Assembly: GCA_028277765.1 (NCBI GenBank)
Contig: JANQFQ010000116.1
Span: 27,569-91,568 of the forward strand
Direction: 5' to 3'
Length of the DNA stretch: 64,000 bases
Source of the DNA: Desulfobacterales bacterium
GTDB taxonomy: Bacteria > Desulfobacterota > Desulfobacteria > Desulfobacterales > SURF-7
Made by a program: the position numbers and the translations under genes. The notes under the pieces were generated by a model that worked only from the letters and a program-made list of their open reading frames with translations, searched no databases and had not been told where the DNA came from. Below are positions 1 to 7,564 of this stretch, in pieces (position 1 is the first letter of the stretch; each line of letters starts with the position of its first letter).

Positions 1-1
1 T

Positions 2-1399
2 TTCACAGCGTTTACCCAGCTGGATTCTTCAACCACACGTAAATATGGTGGAACAGGACTGGGACTTGTCATTTCAAAAAAGCTTACTGAAATAATGGGG
101 GGCGAGATCAGTTTTCAAAGTAAGGAGAATAAAGGATCAAGCTTCTGGTTTACAGCTGTTTTGGAAATACAAAACAAAGTAAAGATAACGACTCTTCCTG
201 CCAACATTAAAAGTAAGCGGATTCTAGCAGCTGTCGATGCGCCGGCCAGTTTTGAAGTAATTTCAAGCTATCTGGAAGCTTGGAACTGCCAATATGAAAC
301 GTCTTCAACCAATGAGGATGTGTTGTCACTTCTACGAAATGGCATTGATAATAATGACCCTTTTCACCTTGTGATTATTGACTACCTGGTAAATGAGGCT
401 GCTGAAGAACTTGGTCGTCAGATAACTGAAGAGGCGGTATTTAAAGAAACCTCTGTGGTTATGCTAAATGCCGGTGGCATGCGCGGTGATGCTGACAGCC
501 TGAACCAAATCGGATTTGCCGCGTATTTAACCAAACCGATTGAGCCTTCTCAGCTTTTTAACTGTATTGTATCAACACTGAGTGAGGCTGATGCCGGTAA
601 AAAATCGGTGCTTACTAGGCATCCACTTACAGATGATGAAAAACAAGATTTTCATATCCTTTTAGTTGAAGACGATATTTTCAACCAGAAGATAGCCCTT
701 GGTCTACTTGAGGGTTTTGACGTCGATATGGCGAACAACGGCAAAGAAGCCTTGGATTTATTATGGAAAAAAGATTATGATTTGGTCTTTATGGATATCC
801 AGATGCCTGAAATGGATGGATTTGAAGCAACAGGGAGAATAAGAGATTTTGAAACAAGGACGAACACCAAAAGAGTTCCTATTGTTGCCATGACAGCCCA
901 CACAATGGAGGGGGATAGAGAAAAATGCCTGAAAGCAGGTATGGACGATTATATTTCCAAACCGATTGAGGCCGAAGATTTATTTAAAATTGTCGACAGA
1001 TTCAGCCAAAATATTGAAAAGTCCGGTTCGAATAACAGCTTAAAGCATGCGGCAGATGATTTGTTTGATCCGGATTTATGCTTTAGGAGAATAGGGAAAA
1101 ATAAAGACCTTGTTGCGGAATTGACATTAAAATTTTGCAATGAATATACGGATTACCTGGCAGACATAAAAAAAGCGATTGATGCTTGTGATGCGAATGC
1201 CCTAAAAAAAACATCTCATCTATTTAAAGGGAGACTCGGCTTTTTTTCGGATAAGGCACCCGACTACGCGTTAAAATTGGAAATAGCGGGTCAAGAGGGT
1301 GACCTGTCACAAGCCGAAAGGCTTTATGCTGATCTGGAACTAGTGGCTGAGCAGATAGTGTCGTTGTTAAAAAGGTTTCTGGAGGAATTGAAGAGATGA
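2..1399 (+). CDS. Hybrid histidine kinase, C-terminal part (gene starts before the window)
   Basis: The reading frame is open from the first bases, so the 5' end lies outside the window. The first visible residues carry the kinase ATP-binding G box ([12 protein letters not shown]), followed by a degenerate receiver (about residues 60-165) that keeps an Asp in LVIIDY, a canonical receiver with [12 protein letters not shown], and a C-terminal HPt domain whose phospho-accepting His is in HLFKG (codon at 1217-1219). This is a phosphorelay kinase: His to Asp to His. The receiver-receiver-HPt tail closely resembles that of the large kinase at 59094-63548, so the two are paralogues. Its stop overlaps the start of the next gene by 4 bases (ATGA), which suggests translational coupling with the sigma-54 activator downstream. 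The sensor part is not visible. Confidence 0.93.
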   Translation, partial: FTAFTQLDSSTTRKYGGTGLGLVISKKLTEIMGGEISFQSKENKGSSFWFTAVLEIQNKVKITTLPANIKSKRILAAVDAPASFEVISSYLEAWNCQYETSSTNEDVLSLLRNGIDNNDPFHLVIIDYLVNEAAEELGRQITEEAVFKETSVVMLNAGGMRGDADSLNQIGFAAYLTKPIEPSQLFNCIVSTLSEADAGKKSVLTRHPLTDDEKQDFHILLVEDDIFNQKIALGLLEGFDVDMANNGKEALDLLWKKDYDLVFMDIQMPEMDGFEATGRIRDFETRTNTKRVPIVAMTAHTMEGDREKCLKAGMDDYISKPIEAEDLFKIVDRFSQNIEKSGSNNSLKHAADDLFDPDLCFRRIGKNKDLVAELTLKFCNEYTDYLADIKKAIDACDANALKKTSHLFKGRLGFFSDKAPDYALKLEIAGQEGDLSQAERLYADLELVAEQIVSLLKRFLEELKR

Positions 1400-3111
1400 T
1401 AAGAACTTCTTATCCCCGCATACTTGCTGTGGATGATGATGATTTTATTCTCGAGGTTCTGGTCAAATGTCTCAAGGATAGTTTCGAAGTTGTCGGAACG
1501 GAATCACCTGGTAAAGCTATTCATCTGCTGAATGAATCCGCCTTTGATATTCTTCTGGCGGATATTAATATGGAAGAAATGAACGGACTGGATCTTATAA
1601 AGGCTGCCAGGGACATCAATCCCGCTATTTTAACGATTATCATAACCGGTTATGCTTCCAAGGAGATAGCTGTTAAATCAATAAAAGAAGGTGCCTATGA
1701 TTTTATCGAGAAACCTTTTGATACGGATATTATTATACAGACCGTTAAAAGGGCATGGAAGGCATTACTTGTTGAGCGGGAAAGCGAAAGATACCGGAAC
1801 AATCTGGATGCCATTTTCAGGAGCTTAAATGATGCTGTTATTACTGTGGATAATAATATGCGAGTAATTGAAGCCAATGAAGCCACCGCTAATATATGCG
1901 GTATATTTCCTGAGGAGATTCTTGAAAAAAAAATCGATAGACTTCATACAAAATGCAATTCTTTATGTCACAAAGCAATAAAAGAGACTCTGAAAACAAA
2001 AAGAATGATTAGAGAATACAGGGTAATGTGCGGCCATTCAGAGCGACCGGGTCAAGTGGTTCAATTGACATGTACGCCCCTGGTAGATAGAGACAGCAAG
2101 CATAAAGGGGCTGTTTTTGTGATCAGGGATTTTTCCCGGGTTACTTCCCTGGAAATGGAACTGAAAGAAAAATATCAATTCAATAATATTATTGGCAAGA
2201 GCCATAAGATGCAGCAGGTTTATACGCTTATGGAAAATCTTTTCGATACAGATACGACTGTTTTAATTACAGGTGAAAGTGGTACAGGCAAAGAACTGGT
2301 GGCTAAAGCAATTCACTATAACAGTATCAGGGCTGCTATACCTATGGTTACCGTTAACTGCGGTGCCTTGTCTGAGGGTTTACTTGAAAGTGAGTTGTTC
2401 GGTCATGTCAAAGGGGCATTTACGGGTGCCGTAAAGGACAAGGCCGGCCGTTTTCAAATGGCTGATGGCAGCACCATCTTTCTTGACGAAATAGGCGATA
2501 TTTCTCCCTTGATTCAGCTTAAGCTTTTACGTGTTCTTCAAGAACGCAATTTTGAACGGGTAGGTGATTCCAAAACAATTGAAGTGGATGTAAGGATACT
2601 TGCTGCTACCAACAGTGATTTAAAAGAGAATATCCGGCTTGGCATATTCCGAGAGGATCTTTATTACAGGCTGAATGTTGTTGAGGTTAAAATGCCGCCT
2701 CTCAGGGAACGAAATGAAGATATTCCGCTTCTGGCCAATCATTTTTGCGATAAATTCAATGAACGTTTCAAAAAGCATATTGACGGGATATCTGGTGAGG
2801 CCATGAATATATTTATGCGCTATCATTGGCCGGGCAACGTCAGAGAACTCGAACATGCTATTGAACATGCTTTTGTTTTATGCCAGGAACGGGTTATTAT
2901 GCCTGACCATCTTCCATCTGAAATAAGTGAAAGGTCAACATCACCAGATATCGCTTCATCGGAAAAATATACAGATGAAAAAGAAAGGATTCTCCAGGCA
3001 TTAAACCGGGCGGGCTGGAACAAAGCTAAGGCCGCACGCCGGCTCGGCTTGAGCAGGCAGGGTATATATAGGAAGATCGCCCGACATAATATCGTCCAGC
3101 CTCCTGAATAA
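1396..3111 (+). CDS. NtrC-family sigma-54 activator: receiver-PAS-AAA+-Fis HTH
   Basis: This 571-residue response regulator activates sigma-54 RNA polymerase. In order it has a receiver (residues 1-120, phospho-Asp in LLADINMEEMNG), a PAS domain (about 135-255), an AAA+ domain (about 265-490) with Walker A GESGTGKE, the sigma-54 contact loop GAFTGA and Walker B TIFLDEIGD, and a Fis-type helix-turn-helix at the end (KAKAARRLGLSRQGIYRK). The PAS domain holds several cysteines (CNSLC, VMCGH, LTCTP), which could bind a metal or Fe-S centre; that is inference. The start overlaps the upstream hybrid kinase, its likely partner. A dyad and a -24/-12 promoter follow directly downstream, so the likely target is the chemotaxis cluster. 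Confidence 0.95.
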   Translation: MIRTSYPRILAVDDDDFILEVLVKCLKDSFEVVGTESPGKAIHLLNESAFDILLADINMEEMNGLDLIKAARDINPAILTIIITGYASKEIAVKSIKEGAYDFIEKPFDTDIIIQTVKRAWKALLVERESERYRNNLDAIFRSLNDAVITVDNNMRVIEANEATANICGIFPEEILEKKIDRLHTKCNSLCHKAIKETLKTKRMIREYRVMCGHSERPGQVVQLTCTPLVDRDSKHKGAVFVIRDFSRVTSLEMELKEKYQFNNIIGKSHKMQQVYTLMENLFDTDTTVLITGESGTGKELVAKAIHYNSIRAAIPMVTVNCGALSEGLLESELFGHVKGAFTGAVKDKAGRFQMADGSTIFLDEIGDISPLIQLKLLRVLQERNFERVGDSKTIEVDVRILAATNSDLKENIRLGIFREDLYYRLNVVEVKMPPLRERNEDIPLLANHFCDKFNERFKKHIDGISGEAMNIFMRYHWPGNVRELEHAIEHAFVLCQERVIMPDHLPSEISERSTSPDIASSEKYTDEKERILQALNRAGWNKAKAARRLGLSRQGIYRKIARHNIVQPPE

Positions 3112-3165
3112 AAAAGTTAGATTCTCCTAACGTTGCTGCTAAAATAGAAGTAAATTATTTACATA

Positions 3166-3201
3166 AGTGTAACGCTACATTAGCGTAACACATGTTACAC
3201 T
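3166..3201. promoter_or_regulatory. Putative enhancer-type operator (overlapping dyads)
   Basis: AGTGTAAC (3166-3173) and GTTACACT (3194-3201) form a perfect 8-bp inverted repeat. Nested inside are GCTA-CAT-TAGC (3174-3184) and GTAACA-CA-TGTTAC (3185-3198), giving three GTGTAAC-like half-sites. The site lies about 110 bp before a -24/-12 motif and directly after a gene for a Fis-HTH activator, the usual layout for a sigma-54 upstream activating sequence. That the adjacent regulator binds here is inference. Confidence 0.55.
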
Positions 3202-3295
3202 TTTCCACACCGTTTACAGCTCCATATTTTCATGTGCATTAATAAGCTATTGATAAAACAGATAAAAAATAAAATTATAAAGATGTTGTCTGTTC

Positions 3296-3311
3296 TGGCA
3301 TAAATATTGAA
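3296..3311 (+). promoter_or_regulatory. Putative sigma-54 (-24/-12) promoter of the chemotaxis cluster
   Basis: TGGCATAAATATTGAA matches the sigma-54 consensus TGGCAC-N5-TTGCW with correct spacing; the main departure is A instead of C in the -12 GC. Transcription would begin near 3322 and the MCP start codon is at 3357. The dyad at 3166-3201 sits where an enhancer would. Confidence 0.6.
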
Positions 3312-3356
3312 ACTCTTTTTTTGGTGTTTTTAGTTAAAAAACATGAAAGGCGCGGA

Positions 3357-4958
3357 ATGCTTAAACTGATAAAGAACCGACTGTCTGTTAGTGAGAAAAT
3401 AATTCTAGGATACTGTTCTATAAGTATAATTGTCATGTTTATAACAGGAGCAATAACAGTTTCGCTTGTAAAAAGCTTAAGTCAATTCTCTTCATTTTCT
3501 ACGACCTCACAGCAATTGGCTTTTGTTACGCTGCCCCACAACAATATCTCTTATGAACTTATCGATTATTTTAAGGAAGTTAGAAGTAAATTATTAGAAG
3601 CAATCCAAAATAATAACACCCTGCTTATTGAAGAAGTTAAAATGGATGTTAAATCAATTGAAAAATCGATAAAAAAAACAATTAAAGTTGGAAACGTAGA
3701 TCCTGAACTGCAGACGGTCCTGAATGATTTTTACCGTTATGCTGAAGATGGCACTGTATTTACATTAAAATATCTTGCTAACCCTGAAAGCATTGAGCTG
3801 GCTGACCTGGGTGATATATCTCGGGGTATATCCAATTTAAAGACGCGACTTGAAGAGTTTCAGTTATCCAGATCTGAAATACTTTGGACTGAGCTGAATG
3901 AAATATCTAAATCTGCGGAATACTTGAATCATAAAAATACGCTTTTACTAAAAAGTGTTCTTTTTATGGCAGCAATATTTTTGATGTTGGCTGCTGTAAT
4001 TTCATTGTTTACGACCTCCTTTATTGTCAAGCCCTTAAATGAAGCAGTGAATACTTTAGAAAAAATCGCTGAAGGTGACATGACAGTAAAAATTGAAAGT
4101 AATGATGGCAGGGATGAGACAGGTAAGATTCTCAGGTCAATGAAAAAAATGATTAAAAATCTAAATAATATTGTCAGAGAAGTAAAAGTATCTGCTGATA
4201 GTGTCGCTTCAGGGTGCCAGCAGATGGGGGAGAGTTCAGAAGAAGTTTCGCAAAGTGCGAGTAATCAGGCTGCTTCCGCTGAAGAAGTTTCAGCAACCAT
4301 GGAGGAGATGTCTGCAAATATTAAACAGAATGCTGACAACGCGCAACAGACGGAAGTTATTGCCCTTCGTGTTGCTGAAGATGCAGAAAAAGGAGGGGAA
4401 GCTGTAGCCCAGACAGTAAGCGCCATGACTAAAATTGCTGAAAAAATTAATATTATAGAGGAGATATCACGCCAGACAAATATGCTTGCCCTAAACGCGG
4501 CAATTGAGGCCGCACGGGCAGGCGAGCACGGAAAGGGGTTTGCTGTTGTTGCAGATGCAGTACGTAAACTGGCGGAAAGGAGTCAAGTCGCGGCCGCTGA
4601 GATAGGCGAGCTATCCACTGCTAGTGTCACAATAGCAGCAAATGCTAGAAAAATGCTGGAAAAGATTGTTCCTGATATCAGGAAAACAGCTGAGCTTGTG
4701 CAGGAGATTAATGCTGCTTCCAGTGAGCAGAACTCTGGTGTCGAGCAGACCAATAAGGCCATTCAGATGTTTGATACTGCTATACAGAAAAACGCGGCTT
4801 CTTCAGAAGAAATGTCATCGACTTCGTATACGCTTGTTTTAATGGCTGTAAAACTCCAAAAAACGATGAATTATTTCAAATTAAATCGAGATGCAAGTCA
4901 TGGTCAGGCAAGCCAGATAGTCCAGAAACAACATAGTGCTGTACCGGTATTTCCATAA
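3357..4958 (+). CDS. Methyl-accepting chemotaxis protein
   Basis: A transmembrane chemoreceptor. From the ATG at 3357 (GAAAGG six bases upstream) it has 533 residues. An in-frame TTG at 3321 lies at the predicted transcription start and is unlikely to be used. A transmembrane helix near the N-terminus is followed by a helical periplasmic sensor of about 150 residues, a second membrane helix ([16 protein letters not shown]), a HAMP linker and the coiled-coil signalling domain with the hairpin tip [20 protein letters not shown]. The C-terminus has no NWETF-like CheR tether. It is the first gene after the sigma-54 promoter and is followed closely by the thioredoxin-like and Hsp70-like genes and the che genes. 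The ligand cannot be told from the sequence. Confidence 0.95.
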   Translation: MLKLIKNRLSVSEKIILGYCSISIIVMFITGAITVSLVKSLSQFSSFSTTSQQLAFVTLPHNNISYELIDYFKEVRSKLLEAIQNNNTLLIEEVKMDVKSIEKSIKKTIKVGNVDPELQTVLNDFYRYAEDGTVFTLKYLANPESIELADLGDISRGISNLKTRLEEFQLSRSEILWTELNEISKSAEYLNHKNTLLLKSVLFMAAIFLMLAAVISLFTTSFIVKPLNEAVNTLEKIAEGDMTVKIESNDGRDETGKILRSMKKMIKNLNNIVREVKVSADSVASGCQQMGESSEEVSQSASNQAASAEEVSATMEEMSANIKQNADNAQQTEVIALRVAEDAEKGGEAVAQTVSAMTKIAEKINIIEEISRQTNMLALNAAIEAARAGEHGKGFAVVADAVRKLAERSQVAAAEIGELSTASVTIAANARKMLEKIVPDIRKTAELVQEINAASSEQNSGVEQTNKAIQMFDTAIQKNAASSEEMSSTSYTLVLMAVKLQKTMNYFKLNRDASHGQASQIVQKQHSAVPVFP

Positions 4959-4990
4959 AAATTTCTGAAACAAAAGGATTTTTGCTTAAA

Positions 4991-5335
4991 ATGATTGGTC
5001 TTAATACTTACAAATTTAGTTTGGATGACTTGAATGGAGAGGATCCAGTCCTGTTAGCGTATATACGCAGGGACCATATCTTTAGGGAACAACTGCAAGT
5101 TCTTGAAACGGTAGCTGAAGCAATGAGATCGAGTATAAAGGTATGCATGGTGGATGAAAACTTCAATGAAATATTAATACGGTTTGAAATCGTTGGGGAT
5201 CCAACCTTTATTGTTTTTAGTAAGGGGAAAGAAAAGGGGAGACTGCTCGGCAGGACTGATTCTCAGATGTTATCAGTTTTTATCGAAGAAAATGTTCATG
5301 AGTTTTCAGATATGGGAAAAAAAAAGAATTTATAG
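4991..5335 (+). CDS. Thioredoxin-fold protein lacking the CxxC active site
   Basis: About 114 residues. The pattern is thioredoxin-like: a strand LLAYI where the WCxxC segment normally follows, then a second half with the loop GDPTFIVF that matches the cis-proline region. The CxxC is replaced by RRDHIF, so disulfide exchange is not possible; the fold more likely serves in protein binding. The only cysteine is in KVCMVD. It sits 32 bp after the MCP gene and 29 bp before the Hsp70-like gene, so it is probably co-transcribed. The start is ambiguous: AAAGGA is 12 bases from ATG 4991 and only 3 from TTG 4982. The fold call rests on pattern reading alone. Confidence 0.65.
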   Translation: MIGLNTYKFSLDDLNGEDPVLLAYIRRDHIFREQLQVLETVAEAMRSSIKVCMVDENFNEILIRFEIVGDPTFIVFSKGKEKGRLLGRTDSQMLSVFIEENVHEFSDMGKKKNL

Positions 5336-5364
5336 AATATAATAATTAATAGCATGGTGATAAG

Positions 5365-7050
5365 ATGAGAAATAAACTCAAAAAAGTATTCGGGATAGAT
5401 TTTGGTACCACTTATTCGTCTATTGCGTATGTCAATGACCATGGAGAAGCTGTTGTCGTGCCCAATGCTGAAAATGAGCTTGCAACACCTTCAGTTGTAT
5501 TTTTTGATGGCAACGATATCATTGTTGGAAATGTGGCAAAAGACAGCTCTAGAATGTATCCTGATAAAGTAGTAACCTGTGTTAAACGGCATATGGGAGA
5601 TCCGAACTTTTCTTTCAGTCATAATTCAAAAACATATCGGGTTGAAGAGATTGCAAGCTTTATCATACGCAAACTTGTACAGGATGCGGAACAATATCTG
5701 GGCGAAGAGATAACGGACATTGTCATTACGTGCCCAGCATATTTTGGCATTAACGAACGTGAGGCAACGCGTATAGCAGGTGAAATTGCCGGATACAATG
5801 TGCGCCAGATTATAAATGAGCCTACTGCAGCAGCTATTACATACGGTTTTATGAGTTTTGATGTAGAAAAAGATGTTCTGGTATATGATCTGGGGGGTGG
5901 CACTTTTGATATTACCATGATTAACATTCAACCGGATTCGCTAAATGTTATTTGCACAGGCGGCAGTCAGAATCTTGGCGGCAAGGACTGGGATGATCGT
6001 ATTGTTCAGCACTTGGCAGATCAGTTTCAAAAAAATACTGGTGCAAGAGTCAATATCCTTGATGATCCAGACACCTACCAGGATCTTCAAATCACTGCCG
6101 AAAAAACAAAAAAGACATTATCACATAGACAAATAGCCCCTGTATTAATTTCATATATGGGGAAAAAAGCAAAGATAGAAATGGCGAGAAAGGAATTTGA
6201 AGAATTCACCCAGGCCCTAATAAACAGAACCATTGCTTTTACTCGTGATGTGCTTGAAGAGGCAGCGAAAAAGGGTTACAAAGACTTTGACGAGATCATT
6301 TTTGTCGGCGGCTCTACACGCATGCCTCTTGTCGCAAAACGTGTAGAACAGGAGCTTTCAAAGACCCCAAGAGTGTTTGCTCCGGATGAGGCTGTGTCAA
6401 AAGGCGCCGCGATATGCGGCTGGAAGTTTTCCCTTCACGATGGACTGGCGAAACGGATTGCTAAAAAAACAGGTATGGATTTCACCCCGGGTGATGGTGA
6501 AACAGATGCTGCTGACGTTATCGGGGTGGCTACTGAACAGTTAATAAAAGAGACAGCCCAAGAGATGGCCGATGAATTAGGTTTTGATCTTCTTACCATG
6601 CAGAGATCCATGATTTCTATTGTAGATGTGGCCAGCAAAAGCTTTGGTATTGTTGTGAAGAATCCAGCTGACAAGGAAAAAATAGTCTATAATCTTATTC
6701 AGAAAAACACTACAGTACCGACAAATTATACACGGGCTTTTTATACAGGGGTTGAAAATCAAGAAAAGGTCATGGTCCGTATAATGGAAAATGACAAATG
6801 TGAAAAGCATGTGCCGATTGATGATTCAGTACATATCGGTACGGCAATGATGATCCTTCCGCCTGGCATGCCGCGGAAGTCTCCAGTTGTTATATATTTT
6901 TATCTCGATGAAGAGGGGTGCCTCCAGATAACCGCTGAGGAACCGAATACCTTCAGCTCTGTTGAAGCGATCATCACAACTGAATCAGTTATCCACGGTA
7001 AGGATCTTAAACAAGCAATGGAAAGGCATGATGAGATTAATGTAAATTAG
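5365..7050 (+). CDS. Hsp70/DnaK-like protein without a lid domain, in the chemotaxis cluster
   Basis: 561 residues against about 640 for DnaK. The ATPase domain is intact: phosphate 1 loop GIDFGTTYSS, INEPTAAAITYG, phosphate 2 motif VYDLGGGTFDITM and the adenosine motif FVGGSTRMP. Between the ATPase end (GAAICGWKFS, about 355) and the substrate-binding beta domain (from VDVASKSFGIVV, about 425) lie about 70 residues with a predicted helix, where DnaK has a short VLLLDVTPLSLG linker. The protein ends soon after the beta domain, so the helical lid is missing. No DnaJ or GrpE gene is near. It lies between the MCP/thioredoxin-like genes and cheY, so a role in receptor-array assembly or signalling is possible but is inference. 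Confidence 0.9.
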   Translation: MRNKLKKVFGIDFGTTYSSIAYVNDHGEAVVVPNAENELATPSVVFFDGNDIIVGNVAKDSSRMYPDKVVTCVKRHMGDPNFSFSHNSKTYRVEEIASFIIRKLVQDAEQYLGEEITDIVITCPAYFGINEREATRIAGEIAGYNVRQIINEPTAAAITYGFMSFDVEKDVLVYDLGGGTFDITMINIQPDSLNVICTGGSQNLGGKDWDDRIVQHLADQFQKNTGARVNILDDPDTYQDLQITAEKTKKTLSHRQIAPVLISYMGKKAKIEMARKEFEEFTQALINRTIAFTRDVLEEAAKKGYKDFDEIIFVGGSTRMPLVAKRVEQELSKTPRVFAPDEAVSKGAAICGWKFSLHDGLAKRIAKKTGMDFTPGDGETDAADVIGVATEQLIKETAQEMADELGFDLLTMQRSMISIVDVASKSFGIVVKNPADKEKIVYNLIQKNTTVPTNYTRAFYTGVENQEKVMVRIMENDKCEKHVPIDDSVHIGTAMMILPPGMPRKSPVVIYFYLDEEGCLQITAEEPNTFSSVEAIITTESVIHGKDLKQAMERHDEINVN

Positions 7051-7129
7051 TTCAATGAAACGCTTCTTAATAAAAACAAGCAAGAGGAAAAATCCTGAAA
7101 AAAATGTTTGTGGGAGGGGGTAAAATAAC

Positions 7130-7495
7130 ATGAGTAAGAACATTATGATATTAGACGATTCACCTACAATACGTGCGATGATGAATAAAACGTTAAAAGA
7201 TGCGGGGTATGATGTTATTGAGGCTGTGGACGGCAGGGATGGACTAGATAAACTTTCTGGATCAAATGCTCGAATGATTGTTACTGATCTTAATATGCCG
7301 GAGATGAACGGAAATGAATTTATACGTTCTGTACGTGTTATACCAGAATATGAATTCATTCCTATTCTGGTACTAACAACAGAATCAGATGATTCCATAA
7401 AAGCGGTCAGTAAAGCTGCGGGGGCTACGGGATGGATCACAAAACCCTTTAATCCTGAAAAGCTGTTATCAGTGGTTCGGAAACTTGTTGACTAA
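7130..7495 (+). CDS. cheY: CheY-type single-domain response regulator
   Basis: A 121-residue stand-alone receiver. The phospho-Asp is in MIVTDLNMPEMNG, the acidic pair in MILDDS, the conserved Thr in VLTTES and the Lys in ITKPF. A strong ribosome-binding site (GGGAGGGGG) precedes the ATG. It lies 69 bp before cheA and should be the phospho-output of that kinase, acting on the flagellar switch or another motility machine; no flagellar genes are in the window. Confidence 0.93.
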   Translation: MSKNIMILDDSPTIRAMMNKTLKDAGYDVIEAVDGRDGLDKLSGSNARMIVTDLNMPEMNGNEFIRSVRVIPEYEFIPILVLTTESDDSIKAVSKAAGATGWITKPFNPEKLLSVVRKLVD

Positions 7496-7564
7496 ACATT
7501 GAAGTTGCGGCCATTTGCTTTTCTATCGATTCGAAACATCAATATAACTTCTCAGGATATCTAG

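Noticed and set aside
5619..5931. Two antisense frames of about 100 codons inside the Hsp70-like gene
   Set aside because: They mirror conserved Hsp70 codons; composition is not protein-like.
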